Origin: Cupriavidus sp. 2SB
GTDB lineage: Bacteria > Pseudomonadota > Gammaproteobacteria > Burkholderiales > Burkholderiaceae
DNA: 58,329 nucleotides
NCBI RefSeq assembly: GCF_005503625.1
Contig: NZ_SCMX01000042.1
Span: 1 to 58,329, forward strand
Direction of reading: 5' to 3'
How positions within the stretch are numbered: position 1 is the first letter of the stretch; each line of letters starts with the position of its first letter. The translations under genes were made by a program, and so were the position numbers. Positions 16,326 through 24,968 of this stretch are shown here, in pieces. The notes beneath the pieces are model-generated. The model did no database searches. It was not told the origin of the DNA and saw only the letters and a program-made list of their open reading frames with translations.

Positions 16326-16948
16326 GCCTCGGCATCCGGAAATGCCGCGCGTCCATGCGTGGCATCGCGTAGCGTTGCGATGGCGGATTCGCGCATAGTG
16401 ACCGGCAGCCGGATAACGAGCTTCGCCAGCGCGCCGTATTCCGTATCGATCAGCGAGCAATTGTCCGCAGCGGCCTGATCGATCCAGCGGCGCACGCGCG
16501 GCTCGTCGGCATAGTCCACCAGCACGGCCAGCGTGGCAAACGCGATGCGCTCGACGCGCGGCGCATCCTTGAGCGCACCGGCGATGGCATCGGTGTAGGC
16601 CCGCACCAATCCACCTGCACCCAGTTTGACCCCACCGTAGTAGCGCACCACCGCAGCGAGCACGCCGTCGAGGTCGTGATGACGCAGCACTTCGAGAATC
16701 GGCCGCCCGGCGGTGCCCGAGGGCTCGCCGTCGTCGGACATGCCCGACTGTCCACCCGCCAGCAGCGCCCAGCAGACATGCGTGGCGGTGGGGTGGGTGG
16801 TGCGCAGGTCATGGATCACGGCCATGGCCGCATCGCGATCGGGAACCGGTACGGCCAGTGCGATGAAGCGGCTCTTGCGGATCTCGATCTCGGCGTGAAC
16901 CGGGGCGGCAAGCGTGTAGGTGGGCAAGGTCTGGAAACAGGCAGGCAA
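16322..16948 (-). CDS. YigZ/IMPACT family protein
   Basis: A 208-residue protein of the YigZ/IMPACT (UPF0029) family. EIRKSRFIALAVPV near the N-terminus, then SDDGEPSGTAGRPILEVL and VVRYYGGVKLGAGGLVRAYTDA are the family signature, and a C-terminal ACT-like domain follows. The eukaryotic homologue modulates Gcn2, while the bacterial role is unclear. The first in-frame start is TTG at 16948 with another TTG eight codons on. No ATG precedes the conserved core, so initiation is non-AUG. It is coupled to the ferredoxin gene by a four-base overlap. Confidence 0.85.
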   Translation of the reverse strand: MPACFQTLPTYTLAAPVHAEIEIRKSRFIALAVPVPDRDAAMAVIHDLRTTHPTATHVCWALLAGGQSGMSDDGEPSGTAGRPILEVLRHHDLDGVLAAVVRYYGGVKLGAGGLVRAYTDAIAGALKDAPRVERIAFATLAVLVDYADEPRVRRWIDQAAADNCSLIDTEYGALAKLVIRLPVTMRESAIATLRDATHGRAAFPDAEA

Positions 16949-17076
16949 CAGGCAGACGGCGAGTGTAGCGCAGCCGCGCGGTGGCTGACGCCGCAGAGAC
17001 CCAGGTGCTGCTAACCTGTGGCCTGTGCGCCGTCGTCATCCGGACGCATCGCGAGACCGACCCCCAAGGAGAATGC

Positions 17077-17709
17077 ATGACCCAGCCCGCCGCAGACCTC
17101 AACGCGCGCCGCATGGCGCCCGCCACCGACCGCAACCGCGAGGCCATCCTGGCCGTATTGCGCGAGGCATTGCCGGCTTCGGGCACGGTGCTGGAGATCG
17201 CCAGCGGCACAGGACAGCACGCGGTGCATTTCGCCAAGGCGCTGCCGACGTTGACCTGGCAGCCCAGCGACCCCGATGCCACGCACCGCGAATCCATCGC
17301 CGCGTGGACCGCCCACGCACAACTGCAGAACGTGCCCGCGCCGCTGGACATCGACGTCCGCCGCGAACCATGGGCCGCGCCGGGCGTCATCGATCGCGTG
17401 GACGCCATCGTCTGCATCAACATGATCCACATCGCCCCCTGGGCCGCCGCCGAAGCACTGTTCGCCGGCGCCGGCAAGCGCCTGGCACCGGGCGGCGTGC
17501 TCTACCTCTATGGTCCGTATCGCCGGCACGACGCCCACACCGCGCCGAGCAACGAGGCATTCGACCGCCAGCTACGCCTTGCCGATGCAGAGTGGGGTGT
17601 GCGGGATATGGAAGCCGTCGTCGCGCTTGGCGCGGCACAAGGGCTGACTTGCGATGAACCGGTGGCGATGCCGGCGAATAACTTTAGTCTGGTGTTTCGG
17701 AAGGGGTAG
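17077..17709 (+). CDS. DUF938 SAM-dependent methyltransferase-like protein
   Basis: A 210-residue class I methyltransferase-fold protein of the DUF938 family. The SAM-binding motif is VLEIASGTGQHAVHFA, followed by WQPSDPD. The segment CINMIHIAPW and the late LYGPYRR match the family. AAGGAG stands before the ATG at 17077, which is preferred over a GTG 32 codons upstream. It is divergent from YigZ and convergent with the DUF6708 gene, overlapping it by 26 bases. The methyl acceptor is not known for this family. Confidence 0.85.
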   Translation: MTQPAADLNARRMAPATDRNREAILAVLREALPASGTVLEIASGTGQHAVHFAKALPTLTWQPSDPDATHRESIAAWTAHAQLQNVPAPLDIDVRREPWAAPGVIDRVDAIVCINMIHIAPWAAAEALFAGAGKRLAPGGVLYLYGPYRRHDAHTAPSNEAFDRQLRLADAEWGVRDMEAVVALGAAQGLTCDEPVAMPANNFSLVFRKG

Positions 17710-18637
17710 TTGGGAGGTTCTGCCCTGCGTGCTCGATTTCGGGCGGGAACTTCGGTTCTATGCACAGCAGCATAGCCAGCCAGTGCAATGCGGCGCGAGC
17801 CAGATCAATGGGAGCAAGTCCGATCAGCAGCAACCACCACAACGGGCCACCGTGTATCAGCCGTTCCGGGTAGATATAAAAAATTTCCAGAAGCGACATG
17901 TGCGGCCAGACGCCTTTCCACAGCCGCAGGCGAGGCCTAGGTACGCTGTGGGGGCCTTCTTCCATATATCGGCGGATGTACTCCCACCAGGCGCGACCAC
18001 GGGCAGCGTTACCCGCGGCGCGGCCCACGAAGATCAGGCCCGTCGCTTTCTCGCCTTCGGTATCTTGCCAGCCCATCAATAGCCGGCCATCGCCATGGTC
18101 CGGCACGGCATCGTCGAGCAGTGCGGTGGCACCGTCCCAGTCGTGGATCTGGATGCCGCCTGCATGAGGCGGCTGATGGACATAGACCTTGCGCGTGACA
18201 CGATTGAAGCGAATAACCGTGCGGCGCGAGGTGAAATAGTCTCTGCGGATCAGTGGGAGGGCGAAGCGTATGCAGGCCCAGAGAATGGCCCACAGGATCA
18301 GCGACCTAAATATGAGAGTGAATATGTAATCCCCCAATCTGACAGGTTCGTCGGTGACCATAAAATAGACCAGGTCCAGCGCGATGGCGAGCAATTCAGA
18401 AATGCTGTAGACGATCACCCACGTCGGAATCGCGCCCAATGCAAAGCCGAGCAATCCACGATGCGCTTCGAATTGTCCGCATACCTCCAGATAGGTGTCG
18501 TTCTTCTTGAAGACCGACAGGTTGGAAATTGGCCGTTCCGCAGCGTGCTCGTCATGCGGCATCCCACCGGTGGGCAAGCTGGTATTCAGTTCGGGGCACT
18601 CCTTCAACCCGATAGCGATGGTTTCTTCTACGAACAT
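17684..18637 (-). CDS. DUF6708-like membrane protein, putative T6SS immunity or partner
   Basis: A 317-residue membrane protein with hydrophobic segments near residues 65-90 (LLGFALGAIPTWVIVYSISELLAIAL), 108-128 and 260-285, and a central soluble region with RDYFTSRRTVIRFNRVTRKVYVHQ, typical of DUF6708. Proteins of this type commonly follow type VI secretion effectors. Its ATG overlaps the effector stop as TGATG (18635-18639), so it is translated right after the effector. Immunity to the pore-forming effector is the simplest reading. A chaperone or second effector role is not excluded. Confidence 0.7.
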   Translation of the reverse strand: MFVEETIAIGLKECPELNTSLPTGGMPHDEHAAERPISNLSVFKKNDTYLEVCGQFEAHRGLLGFALGAIPTWVIVYSISELLAIALDLVYFMVTDEPVRLGDYIFTLIFRSLILWAILWACIRFALPLIRRDYFTSRRTVIRFNRVTRKVYVHQPPHAGGIQIHDWDGATALLDDAVPDHGDGRLLMGWQDTEGEKATGLIFVGRAAGNAARGRAWWEYIRRYMEEGPHSVPRPRLRLWKGVWPHMSLLEIFYIYPERLIHGGPLWWLLLIGLAPIDLARAALHWLAMLLCIEPKFPPEIEHAGQNLPTTPSETPD

Positions 18638-21387
18638 CAGCGAAGTCCGTATGACGATCGTGGCAACGCAGGCAACGCAGGCAACGCAGGCAACGCACTT
18701 GATGGGATTTCCTGCGCATGCATGTCTGTGGGCCTCATCCCCTGCAGCGCCTTCTTGAACTCATCTTCCTCCTCGTCATGACTGACGTAAGGTTTGCCAG
18801 CCTGTTCTCGATGCATGATCTCGGTCCAGAAACCTCGATAGGCTGCGATCGGCTTGCGGAAGCGACAGCGCGTCAACCACACCTGCACCGGATTGTCCTT
18901 CGATGACATGATTGCAAACTCGCCCATTTGATACAGGACCAGGACCCAGCCAACGAAACCCGCCGCCGTTGTCGCTGCGGCTCTGATTGTCACACCGGCC
19001 AATGCGCGATGGGCAATCTTGCGCTCTGCGAAGGCGGCGATATGTTTCCCGAAATTCTCGACAACAGCTCCGTAATTGCTGCCGCTGATGAACTTCCCCA
19101 CTGCTTGCAACAGTGGCCCGCTAAATAGCAGCCCCACAAACGTTGACCCGGCCGCAGCCGTTGCGGCCAGTGCGCCTTTCACATACAACACGTTGGCAGC
19201 AATCATGCGACTGTCCTCCCGGGCGCCCCTGGCATCCTCAAGAGCCTGAACTGCCATCAACCCCGCAGCAAATCCGCCCAGCACTCCGCTTCCCAGCGAC
19301 AGATGGTCAATCCACTTTGTCCCGTTGCGTACCACCTTCGGTAGTTGGGCGACCGAGATTGCGATGGCGCCGGACGTCGCGGCAGTTGCTGCAATGAGTT
19401 CCCGTTGCTCGCGCTGATTCAGATCCCGCCCCTGCGATGCATGGAGTTTCATTCCAAGATTCAGGAGTTCGACGCAAGCCAGTCCTGTCGAAAACCGCAA
19501 CGCGATGTAGTTGGCGTTTCGTCTGTTGTCAGTGGCAGCGGCTTCCGCCAGCACCTTTCTATATCGATCCGCTTGTTCCAGCGGCAGGTGGGCCCGGGAT
19601 GCATGAGCCGCGTCGAATATGCCAAACACCGCATCGGACACCCCTTGCGCGTAGGCTCGGGCGCTGCCGCGCATGTACAGCAACAGCGAATAGAACTTGG
19701 TCACCACCGGGTTGAGCGGTTGCAACGCGGATTGCCCGATGGTCGCGTACATCTGTTGGGCGAGTACGAACTTGGCGGCAACGCCACCCATGCCGACTGG
19801 CACCATCCCCCCTTCGCCCATTGCGGCAATCGCTGCCGCCTTGTCGAACGTACTGGCGATGTGCGATACCATCGTTTGCAAGGTCGCCGTGTCGATATCG
19901 CGCTTGCCCTTCAGACCCTTTGCGATGGTTCGGAACTCATCGAGCGCCGCCTGTTGGTTGAACAGCAACTGCCGCAGGATCAGGTTGTCTCTACCGCCGT
20001 CGACATCCGAAGTCCATGCCCTGAGCAACACCTGTCCGCCTCGGGCGATCCCCATCCCGTAGGTACACAACGTGACCTGATACTCGAACAGTACGCCACA
20101 GTTCGCATCATCCTGGGCATACCATTCCAGCGCGTTCAGTAGCGCGGAGCTGGCCATCCACGCTTTCAGGTCAGTGAATCGCCGCTCGGCAACCTCCAGC
20201 CTGGACTGGATCAGGCGGCGAACCCTCGCGACTAGTTCGACGCGGGCCACCTCGTCGTAACAGGCGTCGTAACGGGCCCAGGCACGCTTCTGATTGAGCC
20301 TGACCCAGCCTTCAGGATCGCGCTCCCATTGTCGGTACTCGCTCTCTGCCTCAACGCCGGTGAGTTCGTAGGGATTGGCACGAAGGCGCGAGGGTGGCAC
20401 CGCAGCCTGCATCATCACCTGATCCTTGATTCCTTCGATCTGGAACGAGGTTTGCAGCGCCCATTCATGCGGCCTGATGGTTGTCTCGATATCCTCCTCG
20501 ACTGCGCGCAGCGAGCGGTTCAGCTCCTGGGTGATGCCGATGGGGTCCCACAGCACGACGGCCGGTGACTTCGTATCCTCCAGCCGCTGGATCAGGTTCG
20601 TGAGGCGCTTGCCGTGGAGGTTGAAATCGGGCACGTCCACCCCGGGGCCGCCCATCAGTGGATACAGTTGACGCGAAATTTGATTCTGTCCGGTCTGGCG
20701 CGGATCTTTCGTGTCGATCTCGCCAATCCCTTCCATGTTCAGCTTGAACTCCGCCACCCATTGCGTCAGTTCGTTCGCCTGCAGCGTGTGAGCCTGGCCT
20801 TTCCATGCCTTGGGAGACAATGTCTGCATGCCAAGCCTGTCCCTGGCGCGCTGGTCGAGCATGGCAATCGGCACCACATCGGGCGAGAACAGCATGTGGA
20901 TGGCCGAGACGTCTTCGATCTTGTCGATCGAGACCAGAGAGGCGCCCACGCCATCGGTGGCCAGATCGCACGTAAATGGCACCGGCACATTGGGTGGAAA
21001 TCTAATCGGGAACTGCGCCAGCATGCCGCCGGGGGTGACGGCGTAGCCCTGCCATTGCGGGCCGCGCTTTCGCTCGACCAGGACGTACAGATAGCCTTCA
21101 CGCAGCAGGCGAACGGTATAACGCGACTGGCCTGGCGCCTTGTCGGCAACGTTCGCGCCCAGTGTGGACCCCAGATCAGGCCATTGGCTGGCTGAGGCAT
21201 TGCACACCACGGCATAGCGCAGGGGCAGGAAGGTGTATCCCTTGTGTTTGCAGAATCGACAGTCCATTTTGCCGCCCATCTGGCCGCGCAAAACCGACTC
21301 TTCCATGCGTTGGAAAATATCTTCGGGAGTGGTCTTTCTTTGCACCCCACTCCCGACTTCCTTTTCTCCCTCCACCCTACTCGCCAT
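18637..21387 (-). CDS. VasX/BTH_I2691-like type VI secretion effector
   Basis: About 916 residues from the ATG at 21387 (GGAG nine bases upstream; a GTG 26 codons earlier lacks a ribosome site). The N-terminal region starts with a Cys-pair motif CRFCKHKGYTFLPLRYAVVC and continues YTVRLLREGYLYVLVERKRG, the pattern of the VasX N-terminal region found in BTH_I2691-type T6SS effectors. The C-terminal third has several hydrophobic stretches (VLGGFAAGLMAVQAL, AATAAAGSTFVGLLFSGPLL, TTAAGFVGWVLVLYQMG), consistent with membrane insertion or pore formation. The extreme C-terminus is (ALP)4 followed by RSSYGLR. No VgrG, PAAR or adaptor gene is adjacent. Confidence 0.78.
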   Translation of the reverse strand: MASRVEGEKEVGSGVQRKTTPEDIFQRMEESVLRGQMGGKMDCRFCKHKGYTFLPLRYAVVCNASASQWPDLGSTLGANVADKAPGQSRYTVRLLREGYLYVLVERKRGPQWQGYAVTPGGMLAQFPIRFPPNVPVPFTCDLATDGVGASLVSIDKIEDVSAIHMLFSPDVVPIAMLDQRARDRLGMQTLSPKAWKGQAHTLQANELTQWVAEFKLNMEGIGEIDTKDPRQTGQNQISRQLYPLMGGPGVDVPDFNLHGKRLTNLIQRLEDTKSPAVVLWDPIGITQELNRSLRAVEEDIETTIRPHEWALQTSFQIEGIKDQVMMQAAVPPSRLRANPYELTGVEAESEYRQWERDPEGWVRLNQKRAWARYDACYDEVARVELVARVRRLIQSRLEVAERRFTDLKAWMASSALLNALEWYAQDDANCGVLFEYQVTLCTYGMGIARGGQVLLRAWTSDVDGGRDNLILRQLLFNQQAALDEFRTIAKGLKGKRDIDTATLQTMVSHIASTFDKAAAIAAMGEGGMVPVGMGGVAAKFVLAQQMYATIGQSALQPLNPVVTKFYSLLLYMRGSARAYAQGVSDAVFGIFDAAHASRAHLPLEQADRYRKVLAEAAATDNRRNANYIALRFSTGLACVELLNLGMKLHASQGRDLNQREQRELIAATAATSGAIAISVAQLPKVVRNGTKWIDHLSLGSGVLGGFAAGLMAVQALEDARGAREDSRMIAANVLYVKGALAATAAAGSTFVGLLFSGPLLQAVGKFISGSNYGAVVENFGKHIAAFAERKIAHRALAGVTIRAAATTAAGFVGWVLVLYQMGEFAIMSSKDNPVQVWLTRCRFRKPIAAYRGFWTEIMHREQAGKPYVSHDEEEDEFKKALQGMRPTDMHAQEIPSSALPALPALPALPRSSYGLR
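18662..18697. repeat. Four perfect 9-base tandem repeats in the effector 3' end
   Basis: GGCAACGCA is repeated four times without mismatch. On the minus strand each unit encodes Ala-Leu-Pro, so copy-number change by slippage would keep frame. The array ends about 25 bases before the start codon of the DUF6708 gene. Confidence 0.9.
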
Positions 21388-21627
21388 GACTTCGCGCTCC
21401 GTTATCGGCGTGACTGAATATTCGGCGGGGGCCAGCGGTAATTGATGTACCACCTGTGGGCGCACGTTACGCCGATTTCATCGAGCCGTGAATGTGCGAT
21501 TCGTGGTGTTTGCAACGCGTCCAATACGAAACTGCAAAATCAATGTTTGCCGATGTACGGCGTGGGAGGGCGATGCTAGTCCCGCATGTTCCGCGGCAGG
21601 TTAGTTGACCTCCGTCGAGGTGGGTTC

Positions 21628-22392
21628 TTAACCCCGCACCAGCATCACCACCGCCGTCGCAATCAGACACACCGCAAACGCGGCGCGCAGGCGGCGTTCG
21701 GGCATGCGGTGGGCGAGGGCGACGCCCCAGGAAATGGTCAGCATGCCGCCGAGCGAAAGCGGGATGCCTGCGTACCAGTCCACATGTCCGGCTTGGGCAT
21801 AGGTGAACAGCGCCACGACTGCGCCTGGGGTCACCAATGCGAGGGCGAGTCCCTGTGCCGCGGCCTGTCGCATGCCGAACAGGCCGACGAGCGCGGGCGC
21901 GGCCACGACGCCGCCGCCGACGCTGAAGAATCCCGAGAACGCGCCGCCGACCACGCCGACCGCTGGAATCCACGCGGTGGAGACACGCGCCTGTTGTTGC
22001 GTGACGGATTTGCCGGGCAGCAGGCGCCAGAGAAAGTAGATCGCCATGCCGATCATGAACAGCGCGAAGATGCGACGCAGCAGTACGGCGTCCATCGACG
22101 TGGCGACCTTGGCGGAGAGATAGGTAGCGAGGACGGCGGAGAGGCCAAGGATCAGCGCGGTCTTCAGTTCGATATCGGCGCGCTTGCGGTATTGCCAGAA
22201 GCCGATCAGCACATTCGGCGCGATCATGACCAGCGAGGTGCCCTGCGCCAGTTGCTGGTCCATGCCGAACAGCAGGCCCAGCGCCGGAATCGCGATCAGT
22301 CCGCCGCCGATGCCAAACAGGCCTCCCACGCCGCCGAGCAGCCCTCCAAGTCCGAAGATGAGCAGGGCGGAGAGCAGCGAGTGGTCAGGCAT
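21628..22392 (-). CDS. TauE/SafE-family membrane transporter
   Basis: A 254-residue integral membrane protein with about eight helices and two glycine-rich TauE/SafE repeats (LLGGVGGLFGIGGGLIAIPALGLLFG and VVGGAFSGFFSVGGGVVAAPALVGLFG). The family exports sulfite-like or small organic anions. It is monocistronic and divergent from the CaiB/CitE pair. About 240 bases without a gene separate it from the T6SS effector start. It is only distantly like the TauE/SafE protein at 14025-14780. Confidence 0.87.
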   Translation of the reverse strand: MPDHSLLSALLIFGLGGLLGGVGGLFGIGGGLIAIPALGLLFGMDQQLAQGTSLVMIAPNVLIGFWQYRKRADIELKTALILGLSAVLATYLSAKVATSMDAVLLRRIFALFMIGMAIYFLWRLLPGKSVTQQQARVSTAWIPAVGVVGGAFSGFFSVGGGVVAAPALVGLFGMRQAAAQGLALALVTPGAVVALFTYAQAGHVDWYAGIPLSLGGMLTISWGVALAHRMPERRLRAAFAVCLIATAVVMLVRG

Positions 22393-22643
22393 CGTGAATC
22401 GGCGGGTTGAACGTGGGGGCGGGGGGCGCAGCCAAGCCTGCGATGATACGCGGACATCGGGCAGACATTCGGGAAACTACCGATGTGGTGTCGGTCGCGG
22501 GGCGCACGGGTGATGAGGTGTCATTCGGAGGGGCAGGCTATCGAATCCGTTTATGCCCCCTTTCGCAAAGCCAAGTTCACAGGGCCGGCACTGGCGGGTA
22601 GATTGGCGGCATCGTGAAAGCTCACAACGCCCCGCATACCGCC

Positions 22644-23816
22644 ATGTCCAGACCGCTCGAAGGCATTACCGTACTCTCGCTCGAACAGGCCATTGCCGCG
22701 CCGTTCTGCACGCGTCAACTGGCTGATCTGGGCGCGCGCGTCATCAAGATCGAGCGTCCCGGTCCCGGAGATTTCGCCCGTGCCTACGATGGCCGCGTGC
22801 GCGGGATGTCGTCGCACTTCGTCTGGACCAACCGTTCCAAGGAGAGCCTGACGCTGGACGTCAAGGCGCCCGATGCAGCGCCGGTGCTGGCCGCGTTGCT
22901 GGAGACCACCGATGTGCTGGTGCAGAACCTGGCGCCGGGGGCATCAGCCCGGCTGGGGCTGGACTACGAAACGCTGTCGAAGCGCTACCCGCGGCTGATC
23001 GTCTGCGATATCTCGGGATATGGCGCCGATGGCCCCTATCGGGACAAGAAGGCCTATGACCTGCTGGTACAGAGCGAATCGGGCTTTGTATCGGTGACCG
23101 GCACGCCCGAGGAAGGCGTCAAGGCCGGCGCATCCGTGGCGGATATTGCCGCCGGCATGTATGCCTATAGCAACATCCTCGCGGCGCTGATCGAGCGGGG
23201 GCAGACTGGCCGGGGCAAGTGCATCGACGTGTCGATGCTCGAATCGATGGTCGAGTGGATGAATTTTCCGATGTACTACGCGTTCGACGGCGCCGAGCCG
23301 CCGCCGCGCGCCGGGGCCGCGCACGCCACGATCTATCCCTATGGCCCGTTCCCGACCGGCGACGGCAAGACCGTGATGCTGGGTTTGCAGAACGAGCGCG
23401 AATGGGCGATGTTCTGCAAGGTGGTGCTGCAGGAACCCGAACTGGCCACGCATGCGCCGTTTGCCACCAACAGCCTGCGTAGCGCCAACCGTGCGCAGTT
23501 GCGCGCACGGATCGTCGAGGCGTTCAGTCGATTGACTGCAGCCGAGGTGGTGGAACGCCTGGAGGCGGCGAGCATCGCCAATGCCAACGTCAACACCATG
23601 GCCGACGTCTGGAATCATCCGCAACTGGCGGCGCGCAATCGCTGGCGCCAGATCGAGACACCGGTAGGCAGCGTACCCGCCTTGTTGCCGCCCGGCCTGA
23701 CCGATGCCCGCATGGACGCGGTGCCGGCAGTCGGCCAGCATACCGATGCCCTGCTGGCCGAGTTTGGCTACAGCGCCGAGCAGATCGCGCGCCTGCATAC
23801 CGATGGCGTGGTCTGA
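22644..23816 (+). CDS. CaiB/BaiF family CoA-transferase
   Basis: A 390-residue family III CoA-transferase, moving CoA between carboxylic acids in the cytoplasm. Signature segments are PLEGITVLSLEQAIAAPFCTR, ADLGARVIKIERPGPGDFAR, WTNRSKESLTLDVK and YDLLVQSESGFVSVTG. The catalytic Asp is expected in that last region, where AYDLL fits. The ATG at 22644 begins MSRPLEG, the usual start; an in-frame GTG at 22614 is an alternative. It is followed after nine bases by a CitE-like lyase, so a CoA-activation and cleavage pair is likely. No hydratase is adjacent, which leaves the substrate open. Confidence 0.87.
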   Translation: MSRPLEGITVLSLEQAIAAPFCTRQLADLGARVIKIERPGPGDFARAYDGRVRGMSSHFVWTNRSKESLTLDVKAPDAAPVLAALLETTDVLVQNLAPGASARLGLDYETLSKRYPRLIVCDISGYGADGPYRDKKAYDLLVQSESGFVSVTGTPEEGVKAGASVADIAAGMYAYSNILAALIERGQTGRGKCIDVSMLESMVEWMNFPMYYAFDGAEPPPRAGAAHATIYPYGPFPTGDGKTVMLGLQNEREWAMFCKVVLQEPELATHAPFATNSLRSANRAQLRARIVEAFSRLTAAEVVERLEAASIANANVNTMADVWNHPQLAARNRWRQIETPVGSVPALLPPGLTDARMDAVPAVGQHTDALLAEFGYSAEQIARLHTDGVV

Positions 23817-23825
23817 GGACGCGCG

Positions 23826-24680
23826 ATGACTTCCACGAAAAAAGCAGCGCGCGTGCCCCGCAGCTATCTGTTCGTCCCCGCATCGCGCCCAGAGCGCATT
23901 GGCAAGGCCATTGCGGCGGGCGCCGATGCCGTGATCGTCGACCTGGAAGACGCCGTGGCGCCCGATGCCAAGGCCACTGCGCGCGATGGCCTGACGGCGC
24001 CCTGGCAACCGTTGCAGGCACAGGCCGACGCCGCAGGCGTGGCGTTGCTGCTGCGTGTGAATGGTGCCGATACCGCGTATTTTGCGGACGATCTCGATTT
24101 TTGCGCAATGCAACATGTGCAGGCCATCGTCCTGCCCAAGGCAGACGCGGTTTCGCTGGCCGCGCTCCGCAAGACGCTGCCGGACATTCCTTGCCACGCC
24201 CTGCTAGAGAGTGCGGCAGGGTTTGCGGACCTCCACGAAGTAGCTCGCGCCCCCGGCGTCACGCGGCTGCTGTTTGGCAGCATCGACCTGATGTTCGACC
24301 TCGATGTGGCCGATGACGATCTGCCGCTGCACGCATTCCGCAGTGCGCTGGTGATGCATTCGAGGGCGGCCGGCCTGCCGGCGCCTGTCGATGGTGTGTG
24401 CACGGCCATTGGCGACGCGCAGGCGCTGGCGGCGGATACCGCGCGCGGCCGGCGTTTCGGCTTTGGCGCCAAGCTGCTGATTCATCCCAACCAGATCGAA
24501 GGGGTCCACGCGGGGCTGGCGCCGAGCGCCGAGGAACTGGCCTGGGCCACGCGGGTGGTGCAGCAGGCTGCCGCGTCGAACGGTGCCGCGATTGCGGTGG
24601 ACGGGAAGATGGTGGACCGCCCCGTGCTCGATCGCGCGCAACGCATCGTGGCCGCAGCGGAAACCGCTCGCATGCTTTGA
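23826..24680 (+). CDS. HpcH/HpaI (CitE-like) CoA-ester lyase
   Basis: A 284-residue aldolase/lyase of the CitE-like family, cleaving a beta-hydroxyacyl-CoA such as citramalyl- or malyl-CoA. It starts VPRSYLFVPASRPERIGKA and has VIVDLEDAVAPDAK with the metal/substrate-binding Glu and Asp, LLRVNGADT, ALLESAAGF, LFGSIDLMFDL and a final KLLIHPNQIEGVHAGLAPS. All are standard positions. It forms a two-gene operon with the CaiB transferase. The acyl-CoA used cannot be read from the sequence. Confidence 0.87.
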   Translation: MTSTKKAARVPRSYLFVPASRPERIGKAIAAGADAVIVDLEDAVAPDAKATARDGLTAPWQPLQAQADAAGVALLLRVNGADTAYFADDLDFCAMQHVQAIVLPKADAVSLAALRKTLPDIPCHALLESAAGFADLHEVARAPGVTRLLFGSIDLMFDLDVADDDLPLHAFRSALVMHSRAAGLPAPVDGVCTAIGDAQALAADTARGRRFGFGAKLLIHPNQIEGVHAGLAPSAEELAWATRVVQQAAASNGAAIAVDGKMVDRPVLDRAQRIVAAAETARML

Positions 24681-24968
24681 ATCCTGCAAAAAGTGGCGCG
24701 GCAAGCCTTTGGCGACGGCAGGGCCCGCGCCGCCAATCGGTGTTTTCCCTGACCGGACGGTTCGCAGAAATTGCGGTGGCTTGCGTGAATATGTAAGCCA
24801 TTTGAAATCACGTTGGGATCAAATGCGCGTGGGAGATCGTGCGCATCCGCCTTCGGGCAGGCCGCGTGTCCCGGGCGGCCAGAATCATAAAAAGTCTCAT
24901 GCCCGGTGCACCGTTCGGTTGGCACGGTCGTTTACTGCAGACCGCTAGCGAATCGAGCCTGATTGATC

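Noticed and set aside
18662..18697. Short tandem array as a CRISPR fragment
   Set aside because: Units are 9 bases, contiguous, lack spacers and code for Ala-Leu-Pro in frame.
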